In this document: piece after piece, positions 1-7,007 of the stretch
Position numbering within the stretch: the first letter of the stretch is position 1
Layout: every line of letters starts with the position of its first letter
Made by a program: the position numbers and the translations under genes
Notes under the pieces: generated by a model
The model's input: the letters and a program-made list of their open reading frames with translations, nothing else
Databases searched by the model: none
What the model was told of the DNA's origin: nothing
Origin: Chryseobacterium sp.
GTDB taxonomy: Bacteria; Bacteroidota; Bacteroidia; Flavobacteriales; Weeksellaceae
Direction: 5' to 3'
Assembly (NCBI GenBank): GCA_031286615.1
Contig: JAITUA010000013.1
Span: 124,001-188,000 of the forward strand
DNA length: 64,000 nt

Positions 1-1136
1 CCCATGAAATAGCTTGGATATCCTGCTCTTAGCTCAGAAACGGTTTTGTTTTCTTTAGCCAAATGAGTTAAAAACAAAGCTACTCCTACTAAAGAGTCTC
101 TTCCGTAATGTAAATCAGGGTAGATAATTCCTCCGTTTCCTTCTCCTCCTATCACTGCATTTTTCTCTTTCATCAAAGTAACAACGTTTACTTCTCCCAC
201 AGCACTGGCAAAATATTCTGAGTCATGCGAACGGGCTACATCTCTCAAGGCACGGCTGGAAGAAAGATTGGAAATAGCAGCTCCTTTTTTGTGTTTCAAT
301 AGATAATCAGCAACAGCAACTAATGTATATTCTTCACCAAACATTTCACCTTTTTCATCAATCAGGGCTAATCTGTCTACATCCGGATCTACCACAACTC
401 CTACGTCTGCATTTTCTTTTTTCATCAATTCGCAGATGTCTCCCAAATGTTCTTTCAAAGGTTCAGGATTGTGTGGAAAGTGTCCTGTAGGTTCACAGTA
501 TAATTTGATGGTTTCACAACCTAATTTATCCAAAAGCATAGGAATTGCAATACCTCCCGTGGAGTTTACCGCATCCAGGGCTACTTTAAAGTTTTTAGCT
601 TTGATTGCTTCTACATCTACCATTGGTAAATCCAGAATCTGCTGGATATGGATATCAAAAGCATCATCTCTTGTTTCATATTTTCCAAGATCATCCACTT
701 CTGCATAGTTGAAGTCTTCACTCTCTGCCAAAGCCAGTACTTCAGCACCGTTTTCCCCAGTGATGAATTCTCCTTTTTCGTTTAACAGCTTAAGTGCATT
801 CCACTGTTTTGGATTGTGGGAAGCGGTAAGGATAATTCCTCCGTCTGCATTAAGTTCCGGAACCATTATTTCCACTGTAGGTGTTGTAGAAAGTCCAAGG
901 TCTATCACATTAATTCCCAATCCCTGCAATGTAGCAGTTACCAAAGAAGAAACCATCTGACCAGAAATTCTGGCGTCTCTTCCGATGACAAGGGTAAGAT
1001 CTTTTTTATTCTTATTATTCTGAAGCCAGGTTCCGAATGCGGAAGCGAATTTTACTACATCCAGCGGTGTTAAGTTATCATTTACTTTACCGCCAATGGT
1101 TCCGCGAATTCCGGAAATAGATTTTATTAATGACAT
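1..1136 (-). CDS. glmM: Phosphoglucosamine mutase (phosphohexomutase), 3' end cut off
   Basis: Converts glucosamine-6-phosphate to glucosamine-1-phosphate on the way to UDP-GlcNAc for peptidoglycan and LPS; cytosolic. The minus-strand frame opens with MSLIKSISGIRG at ATG 1136 and stays open to the window edge (378 full codons of a family usually about 460). Seen: the phosphoserine loop TASHNP near residue 106, the metal loop DPDVDR at 250-255 and the sugar loop GEGNGG. The missing part is the C-terminal phosphate-binding domain. A -7-like TATCTTTG lies about 45 bases upstream. A phosphomannomutase role is the main alternative, because the superfamily members resemble each other closely. Confidence 0.88.
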   Translation of the reverse strand, partial: MSLIKSISGIRGTIGGKVNDNLTPLDVVKFASAFGTWLQNNKNKKDLTLVIGRDARISGQMVSSLVTATLQGLGINVIDLGLSTTPTVEIMVPELNADGGIILTASHNPKQWNALKLLNEKGEFITGENGAEVLALAESEDFNYAEVDDLGKYETRDDAFDIHIQQILDLPMVDVEAIKAKNFKVALDAVNSTGGIAIPMLLDKLGCETIKLYCEPTGHFPHNPEPLKEHLGDICELMKKENADVGVVVDPDVDRLALIDEKGEMFGEEYTLVAVADYLLKHKKGAAISNLSSSRALRDVARSHDSEYFASAVGEVNVVTLMKEKNAVIGGEGNGGIIYPDLHYGRDSLVGVALFLTHLAKENKTVSELRAGYPSYFM

Positions 1137-1178
1137 GATGTTTTTACTTTTATTTTGTTCTTTCTAAATTTTCCAACG

Positions 1179-1186
1179 CAAAGATA
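1179..1186 (-). promoter_or_regulatory. -7 element in front of glmM
   Basis: The minus strand reads TATCTTTG, matching the Bacteroidota -7 consensus TAnnTTTG, about 43 bases before the glmM start. The nearest upstream TTG is only 14 bases away, shorter than the usual spacing of about 19, so only the -7 part is supported. Confidence 0.35.
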
Positions 1187-1204
1187 CTTAAAAGACCTTT
1201 CAAC

Positions 1205-2236
1205 TTATAGAATGGGAATCTTTTTTTGGATTTTATCATAGGTATTTTTTACAACTCTCGGTGGCGCAAAACGATAACCTATGTATAACAAACCATATAG
1301 GTTATTATTTTCTACCGTCTGGTTATTTTTCTGATCGTAGGCATGCGTATTAAAATTCATTTTACCTCCAAATAAAAACCGGTCTGTATTATAACCAATA
1401 TGAAGCCCACCCTGCATTCTTATCGTTGCATACTGGGCATTTTCTTTAGCTCCTCCATTCTGAAAATCTCTGTAGCTGGAGAATTTTCCTCCGATTCCAG
1501 CTGCCAGATAAGGTGAGATATTGACATTTTTACCAATTACCCAATTATAGAAATATCCGATATTCCCTCCGATATTATATTGTATTTCTTTGCTTTTTAC
1601 ACCATCAATTTTATTTCTGAAAATAGTAAGATCATAGTCTACAAAAGGAACCCAGCTTCCACTGCTTTTATACTGCCATTCTCCCTGCGTGTAGATACTT
1701 CTTGCTGAAAAGTTTTTATTGAGAATATAGGATGTAGATCCGCCAAAGGTTTGTACCCTTAAATCAGGAAACTGAATATATGGATCTCTTCCTTCCTGCC
1801 ATTCAGCGTATAGGTCTTGCATGTTTTCCACATAAAAGCCACTTACATTTTTATAATAAACATTCTGGATAAATCTTCCGGGAAAAAATCTGAAACTAAA
1901 ATCGGTATAAGAACTCTCCCCTTTCATTTCATCATCATTATTTCCATCTAAAAATCTGGGAGCAAATGATATTGTCGCACTTATTATTCTATAATCAACT
2001 GAAAATGATGTTTTGGTTTTATTGTTGATTGCCAGGTCCATCTTGAAGGCACTCTTTCCTTCTCCTGATGAAAAGACATAATTCTCGATATTGGTATCAA
2101 GATTCACACGAATCATTACCTGGTCTGCATAAGACTTGGTATTGGTGGTATCAGATTGTGCTTTACCCTGAGCACCGAATAAAGAAAATAAGATTAGAGA
2201 TCCTGCTTTTAAGAAATTCAAATTAATAATTTGCAT
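1205..2236 (-). CDS. Outer-membrane beta-barrel-like protein, DUF4421-like
   Basis: A 343-aa protein with an N-terminal signal peptide (hydrophobic LILFSLFGAQ followed by GKAQS). The rest is rich in alternating aromatic/polar strands with many Tyr, Phe and Gly, and contains FSFRFFPGRF, which recalls the Bacteroidota DUF4421 outer-membrane family. The C-terminus (YIGYRFAPPRVV) looks like a last barrel strand plus a short tail. Function unknown. It follows the feo operon on the same strand, but a 50-base gap separates it and no functional link is visible. The family name is from memory; the outer-membrane location is an inference. Confidence 0.6.
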   Translation of the reverse strand: MQIINLNFLKAGSLILFSLFGAQGKAQSDTTNTKSYADQVMIRVNLDTNIENYVFSSGEGKSAFKMDLAINNKTKTSFSVDYRIISATISFAPRFLDGNNDDEMKGESSYTDFSFRFFPGRFIQNVYYKNVSGFYVENMQDLYAEWQEGRDPYIQFPDLRVQTFGGSTSYILNKNFSARSIYTQGEWQYKSSGSWVPFVDYDLTIFRNKIDGVKSKEIQYNIGGNIGYFYNWVIGKNVNISPYLAAGIGGKFSSYRDFQNGGAKENAQYATIRMQGGLHIGYNTDRFLFGGKMNFNTHAYDQKNNQTVENNNLYGLLYIGYRFAPPRVVKNTYDKIQKKIPIL

Positions 2237-2286
2237 TAGAAAAATGAATTTACCACATTTTTTTCAATTACGCGATGAACCTAATA

Positions 2287-2439
2287 TTAAGAACATCCAC
2301 AATCTTTATCGCAGTTTGTTCTTTTGGAGCTGAATTTCTTAGGTGCAAAATTCTTTTTAAGTACTTTAAATAAAGAGTAACAGGCAAATGCTACAATTAA
2401 TAGGATAAGTACGTACTGAAAAATTAATGATGAGTCCAT
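2287..2439 (-). CDS. FeoB-associated Cys-rich membrane peptide (50 aa)
   Basis: The start MDSSLIFQYV at 2439 overlaps the feoB stop by one base (TAATG), so it is translationally coupled to feoB. It has one N-terminal transmembrane helix (about residues 5-24), a basic stretch, and a Cys-rich end, NCDKDCGCS. This is the layout of FeoB-associated Cys-rich proteins, which take FeoC's place in many Bacteroidota and Firmicutes feo operons. The three Cys could bind Fe2+ or a cluster. A longer frame opening at 2565 lies inside feoB and is rejected because the family begins directly with the membrane helix. Confidence 0.8.
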   Translation of the reverse strand: MDSSLIFQYVLILLIVAFACYSLFKVLKKNFAPKKFSSKRTNCDKDCGCS

Positions 2440-4472
2440 TACTTTAAAATCTGATATACTATCATCGACACAAAATATGCCAAACCTGTCATCATGACCA
2501 CCTGAAAGCCGGTCCATTTCCAGCTTTTGGTTTCTCTGTAGACTACTGCAAGTGTAGAAACACACTGCATTGCAAATGCATAGAAAAGAAGAACCGAAAT
2601 TCCGGTTGCAAAGCTGAAGACTTTTTCTCCATTTGGTTTTACATCTCTTCTCATTTTATCAATCACTTTCACTTCCGGAGCATCATCCTCCAGACTATAA
2701 AGTGTAGACATTGTTCCCACGAACACTTCTCTTGCCACGAAGCTGGTAAGAATTCCCACTCCCATTTTCCAGTCGTAGCCCAGAGGAGCAATTACAGGTT
2801 CTATTCCTTTGCCCATTTTAGCAAGGTAAGAATGGTCCAGATGAACATCTGTAGCTACTAATTCATTTGTTTTCTGGCTTGGTCCGAAATAACTCAGGAA
2901 CCAGATGATGACACTTACAATGAAAATGATTTTTCCTGCTCCGGTAATGAAATCCCATACTTTTCCTAAAACCATTTTAAAGTCATATCCGAAAAGTGGT
3001 TTTTTATAGGCAGGAAGGTCCATTACCAGATATGTTTTTCCTTTACTTTTAATAAATCTTTTAAGGATTGCCGCTGAGAATAAAGCAACCAGGAAGCCCA
3101 GAAGATACATTCCCATCAAAACCAGTGCTTTATATTTTATCCCTAAAAATGTTCCTTCTGAAATAATCAGCCCGATAATAATACTGTACACCGGAAGTCT
3201 CGCAGAACATGTCATAAATGGTGTTACCAATATCGTCAGCAATCTTTCTTTTACATTTTCAATGTTTCTGGTAGAGATAACTGCAGGAATTGCGCAGGCC
3301 GTTCCTGAGACCAGCGGAACAATACTTTTCCCATTAAGTCCGAACGGACGAAGCAATCTGTCCATCAGAAATACGACTCTTGCCATATATCCTGAATCTT
3401 CCAGCAAATAAAGGAAATATAACAGGATTCCGATCTGTGGCGCAAAAACGACAATTCCCCCGATTCCCGGAATAATTCCGTTGGAAACGAGTGAATTAAC
3501 GGGTCCTTCCGGAAGGTGTTCGCCTGTAAACGCTGCCAGCCATGAGAATGTTTCTTCGATCCAGTTCATCGGATATTCTGCAAGAAAGAAAACACTTTGG
3601 AAAATAACCAGCAGGATAGCTAAAAATACTACATAACCCCAGAATTTATGTACTAAAACTTTATCCAGTTTTTCGGTTAATAATTCTTTGAATTGAGCTT
3701 TTTTAGAAATTACATCCTCCAGTATTCTGTCTACATTCTGATATCTTCTTACCGTTTCCTGAACCTGTAATCTTTTTGGAACAAGGCTTTTTGAATCTGC
3801 CTCATTCAACTGTTCCATAACAGAACTTATTCTGCCAAGGTCTGTACCCAGTGAAAGGCTCATCCAGGCTTTGTATTCATTATCGAAACCTTTATGTGCT
3901 GCCAGTTTCTGAATAAAATCTCTATGTTCGTTCGGTGTTTCAAAAGAAACCTGATCTGCTTTTACAAATTCATTGTTGTAAACAGCTTCTCTTACTTCAT
4001 CTATTCCGATCTGCTCTTTAGCATTGGTCTGAATAATCTTAATACCCAATGCTTCTGAAAACTTTTGAATATCGATGGTAATCCCTCTTCTTTCCGCCTG
4101 ATCAATCTGGTTGACAATTAATATCATTGGAATACCAAGGTCCTGAATCTGCTGAAACAGAAGCAGCCCTCTTTTTAAACTTAATGCTTCAAGAATATAA
4201 ACGACACCTGCATAGTTTCTCTGCTCGTCGATAAGGTATTTGGAAAAAATAGCTTCATCTTCTGAGCTGGGATATACACTGTAAGAACCAGGAAGGTCAA
4301 TAACCTCAACATCCTGATCTTTATACGTATAGTTTCCCGAATGGCTTGCAACGGTAACGCCGGCATAGTTTCCGGTCTTCTGCTTTTTGTTGCAAAGCGT
4401 ATTAAAAACCGTTGACTTTCCTACATTAGGATTTCCGACTAAAAGTATCTGTTTTTTCTTGTTTTCCTGCAT
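2439..4472 (-). CDS. feoB: Ferrous iron transporter FeoB
   Basis: Inner-membrane GTP-dependent Fe2+ permease, 677 aa. The N-terminal G domain shows GNPNVGKS (13-20), the switch sequence GNYAGVTV, DLPG (G3) and NQID (G4). The membrane part carries the two Gate domains, with the conserved VPLVSGTACAIPAV and TFMTCSARLPVY-type segments and their Cys residues. It starts with an ATG overlapping the feoA stop by one base and ends overlapping the Cys-rich peptide by one base, so the three form one operon. Length is slightly short for the family but all core motifs are present. Confidence 0.97.
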   Translation of the reverse strand: MQENKKKQILLVGNPNVGKSTVFNTLCNKKQKTGNYAGVTVASHSGNYTYKDQDVEVIDLPGSYSVYPSSEDEAIFSKYLIDEQRNYAGVVYILEALSLKRGLLLFQQIQDLGIPMILIVNQIDQAERRGITIDIQKFSEALGIKIIQTNAKEQIGIDEVREAVYNNEFVKADQVSFETPNEHRDFIQKLAAHKGFDNEYKAWMSLSLGTDLGRISSVMEQLNEADSKSLVPKRLQVQETVRRYQNVDRILEDVISKKAQFKELLTEKLDKVLVHKFWGYVVFLAILLVIFQSVFFLAEYPMNWIEETFSWLAAFTGEHLPEGPVNSLVSNGIIPGIGGIVVFAPQIGILLYFLYLLEDSGYMARVVFLMDRLLRPFGLNGKSIVPLVSGTACAIPAVISTRNIENVKERLLTILVTPFMTCSARLPVYSIIIGLIISEGTFLGIKYKALVLMGMYLLGFLVALFSAAILKRFIKSKGKTYLVMDLPAYKKPLFGYDFKMVLGKVWDFITGAGKIIFIVSVIIWFLSYFGPSQKTNELVATDVHLDHSYLAKMGKGIEPVIAPLGYDWKMGVGILTSFVAREVFVGTMSTLYSLEDDAPEVKVIDKMRRDVKPNGEKVFSFATGISVLLFYAFAMQCVSTLAVVYRETKSWKWTGFQVVMMTGLAYFVSMIVYQILK

Positions 4473-4726
4473 TAATTCAATTCTTCAACAATGATGTAAT
4501 CTCCTTCTTCCTCGCGAAGAGCAATCCGGCTTTTTTCTGCTCCAAATTCTACATACATAGGCCCATTGAACGGAGCCTGATACAAAATTCTGAATGTGGT
4601 TTCAGGAAGAAGCCCCATTTCAATGATTTTATTGGGCATTTTAAGATGGTCATTATCATACCCCAATATCTTCCCCATTTTGTTTTTAGGGAATCCACTT
4701 AATTTATGTAATCCTTTCTCTTTCAA
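4472..4726 (-). CDS. feoA: FeoA family SH3-like protein
   Basis: An 84-aa cytosolic FeoA protein that supports FeoB function, probably by contacting its G domain. The family pattern is visible: GLHKLSGFPKNKMGKILGY, a middle MGLLPETTFRILYQAPFNGP, and a C-terminal RIALREEEGDYIIVEE. It is first in the feoA-feoB-peptide operon and overlaps feoB through TAATG. No Fur-like box could be identified with confidence upstream. Confidence 0.93.
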   Translation of the reverse strand: MKEKGLHKLSGFPKNKMGKILGYDNDHLKMPNKIIEMGLLPETTFRILYQAPFNGPMYVEFGAEKSRIALREEEGDYIIVEELN

Positions 4727-4800
4727 AGCCTAATTTTTAGTCCTGCAAATATACGCTATTTAAATTTAATCTAAATAACGTTTGAGGTTAAAAGAAAGAA

Positions 4801-4822
4801 GCTGTTCCAAAAGTGAAACAGC
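4801..4822 (-). terminator. Hairpin after the 92-aa secreted protein gene
   Basis: On the minus strand GCTGTT and AACAGC pair around a 10-base loop and are followed by a T-rich tail (TTCTTTCTTTT). It lies between the stop at 4868 and feoA and would end transcription before the feo operon. Confidence 0.5.
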
Positions 4823-4867
4823 CTATCAAATTCCTGCGAATAATAATTTGTATTAAGTCTTATTTTT

Positions 4868-5146
4868 TTATTTAGAATATGTCTCCAGGCAAGCCCCTAT
4901 CATTGCTGTTCCTCCTGGAGGGTCAACAGCTATAATAGTAAATGCAACAGCCAAACATCCTTCTAAATTCATTGCTTGTTTTAATTTTTTACTTATTTTT
5001 ATTTCTGCTTTTTCGTCCTTAAAATTCTTTTTGGCTACTAAAACAGTCTCGACTTTACTTTCTTCTGTTTTTACTTTTGGTTCCTCTGTTTTTGCAAATG
5101 ACATTGCTGACGTTGTTAATAACAACATAAAAATAATTCTTTTCAT
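4868..5146 (-). CDS. Small secreted protein of unknown function
   Basis: A 92-aa protein with a clear signal peptide (MKRIIFMLLLTTSAMSFA). A Lys/Glu-rich linker containing the near-repeat TEEPKVKTEESKV follows, then a C-terminal hydrophobic part with two Cys (EGCLAVAF... IGACLETYS). The two Cys are 25 residues apart and could form one disulphide in the periplasm. It stands alone, with its own terminator. No family recognised. Confidence 0.6.
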   Translation of the reverse strand: MKRIIFMLLLTTSAMSFAKTEEPKVKTEESKVETVLVAKKNFKDEKAEIKISKKLKQAMNLEGCLAVAFTIIAVDPPGGTAMIGACLETYSK

Positions 5147-5315
5147 TATAATAATATTTTAATCTGTTATAAAACAAACATATAATGAAAAATAGCAAAA
5201 TCAAATTTTTGTTATTTAAATTTTAAAAACAAGTACTTATTCTAAAATATCATTTAAAATTAGAGTTTATTTTCAATATTTTCCAGTTATTAAAAGAACA
5301 TTTTTAACAAAAAGA

Positions 5316-5351
5316 AATCAACCCAAACACATTACTGTATCTGGGTTGATT
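5316..5351 (-). terminator. Terminator of the GLPGLI gene
   Basis: A 10-bp stem (AATCAACCCA / TGGGTTGATT) around a 16-base loop. On the minus strand it is followed by TTTCTTTTTG. It lies just downstream of the stop at 5380. Confidence 0.6.
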
Positions 5352-5379
5352 CAAAATATAATTTAGTTGATATGAATGC

Positions 5380-6276
5380 TTATTTTTTCTTCTTATCAGA
5401 AGCTTGCTCTTTTTCTATTGGATTATCATTGGCATTGAAGAAATCTTTAGCCATTTTTTCTTGCTTTTTTGCCATTTCTCCAATTGTTATATCAGATCCT
5501 GGCATTTTCATGTTCATCATTTCCGGAGTAATCTTTTGACGAAATTCAGCCATAGGATCTTGTTTAAAGCTAGCATAAGCTTTTTCAAACTTATCTTTTG
5601 TTGTAGGTGTTACGGTTTGAGGAACTCCATATTTTGCATTGATCTTATCTGAATTGGACATTTCTTCATAGTTTTCAATCTTTTTATTTCCACTTAGTTT
5701 CCAAGAGTAATTTTTCTCTGAATCTTCAATTTTAACAATTAACCCAGGAAGTCCATAAAATTTGTATGGTCCATCTTGAAAAGGAATATCTGTACTAAAC
5801 CAGGCTGTCCATTTTCGTCCTCCAAATTCTGTAGTTGCTTTTTGTGTATTATATTCCCCTACTTTTTCTTTTTCTGATAAAATGTTCCAATTGAATTTAA
5901 TATCGTCATCATAACCAAATAAATTCATACTCACTCTATCAACATACTTTTCCTTCATTTCCGGATAAGCTTTAATAATCTTATATGAAAATTTAGGCAT
6001 TTTAATAAGTTTTGTTATATCCTTCCAACTTTTTGTCTTTTCCATTTCATCAACTGCAACTTTAATAATGGAATCCTGAGCAGGAATTGTATAATCTTGA
6101 TAGATTGATTTTTTGGGAGTAATATCAAGAATCGTTATAATCTTATCCAGCTTCGCTGAATCTTTCTTCGGTTTAAAAGTCAGTTCATAAAAGAAACGGT
6201 TAGCAGTTTGCTTTGACTCCTGAGCTCCTGCAAAAGCAAAAAGAGCAATAAGAAATACGGAGAATAACTTTTTCAT
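5380..6276 (-). CDS. GLPGLI family protein
   Basis: A 298-aa exported protein of the Bacteroidota GLPGLI family (Porph_ging type). The signal peptide is MKKLFSVFLIALFAFAGAQ. The name-giving motif GLPGLIVKIEDS is present in the middle, preceded by the typical W(T/S)AWFSTDIPFQDGPYKFYGLPG context. Members often lie near TonB-receptor-like barrels with carboxypeptidase-like domains, and one follows at 7008-9707, separated by a DinB gene on the other strand. Biochemical function is not established. The C-terminus is Lys-rich. Confidence 0.88.
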   Translation of the reverse strand: MKKLFSVFLIALFAFAGAQESKQTANRFFYELTFKPKKDSAKLDKIITILDITPKKSIYQDYTIPAQDSIIKVAVDEMEKTKSWKDITKLIKMPKFSYKIIKAYPEMKEKYVDRVSMNLFGYDDDIKFNWNILSEKEKVGEYNTQKATTEFGGRKWTAWFSTDIPFQDGPYKFYGLPGLIVKIEDSEKNYSWKLSGNKKIENYEEMSNSDKINAKYGVPQTVTPTTKDKFEKAYASFKQDPMAEFRQKITPEMMNMKMPGSDITIGEMAKKQEKMAKDFFNANDNPIEKEQASDKKKK

Positions 6277-6458
6277 TGTAGCAAGTTTATATAATTAGTA
6301 CCTGTTGTCGTGATTTTGTTACAATTTTTTTCAAATTTTATTTTTTGAAATAGCTGTACACGTATTCCGGGCTGTGTAGGATTGTAAAAATTATGATTCT
6401 CTTAAAACATTTTCATTTTTAAAACACCTACCTTTAAGTTTCTAAAAAACAAAATATT

Positions 6459-6956
6459 ATGGACACTTTATCTCAATTAAGATCTGAGCTGGAAGGAGAG
6501 TTTCAAACCACAAAAAAGTTTATTGAATTGTTTCCCGAAGGAAAAAATGACTTTGCACCTCATGAAAAAAGCATGAAAATGATGCCTCTTGCCACCCATC
6601 TTGTAGAAGTCTTTGAATGGCCGAACACTATTTTGAAAACTTCTGAACTGGATTTTGGTAAAGGCGACTACAAACCGACAGTTCTTTCTACAAAAGATGA
6701 TCTCATGAAAAAACTGGAAGAGGATTATCAGGCAGGTAAAGCAGCTTTGGAAAACAGCACTGAAGACGATCTAAACCCCAGCTGGACTATTAAAAATGAT
6801 GGTCATGAACTGGCAAGCTGGAGTAAGTATGGAGCCATCCGACATGCTTTAAATCAGATTACTCATCACAGAGCACAATTGGGTGTATATTACAGACTGA
6901 ACAACATTCCTTTGCCGGGAAGCTATGGGCCTTCGGCCGACCAGCAAAGCTTTTAA
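6459..6956 (+). CDS. DinB family protein
   Basis: A 165-aa four-helix-bundle protein of the DinB/YfiT-like metalloenzyme superfamily. Candidate metal ligands are the His in PLATHLVEVFEW and the pair in RHALNQITHHRAQLGVYYR, where HHRAQL is the typical C-terminal ligand motif. Substrate unknown; relatives include thiol transferases. It is convergent with the TonB-like gene and the two share a bidirectional terminator. Confidence 0.88.
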   Translation: MDTLSQLRSELEGEFQTTKKFIELFPEGKNDFAPHEKSMKMMPLATHLVEVFEWPNTILKTSELDFGKGDYKPTVLSTKDDLMKKLEEDYQAGKAALENSTEDDLNPSWTIKNDGHELASWSKYGAIRHALNQITHHRAQLGVYYRLNNIPLPGSYGPSADQQSF

Positions 6957-6977
6957 TACATTATTATATCTCAATAA

Positions 6978-7003
6978 AAAACCAATCCATCAGGATTGGT
7001 TTT
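6978..7003. terminator. Bidirectional terminator between dinB-like and TonB-like genes
   Basis: AAAACCAATCC / GGATTGGTTTT form an 11-bp stem around ATCA. A-rich on one side and T-rich on the other, so it can serve both convergent genes (stops at 6956 and 7008). Confidence 0.8.
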
Positions 7004-7007
7004 CTTG

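Noticed and set aside
436-1073. Three plus-strand frames opposite glmM
   Set aside because: They are antisense shadows of glmM, which has all catalytic loops.
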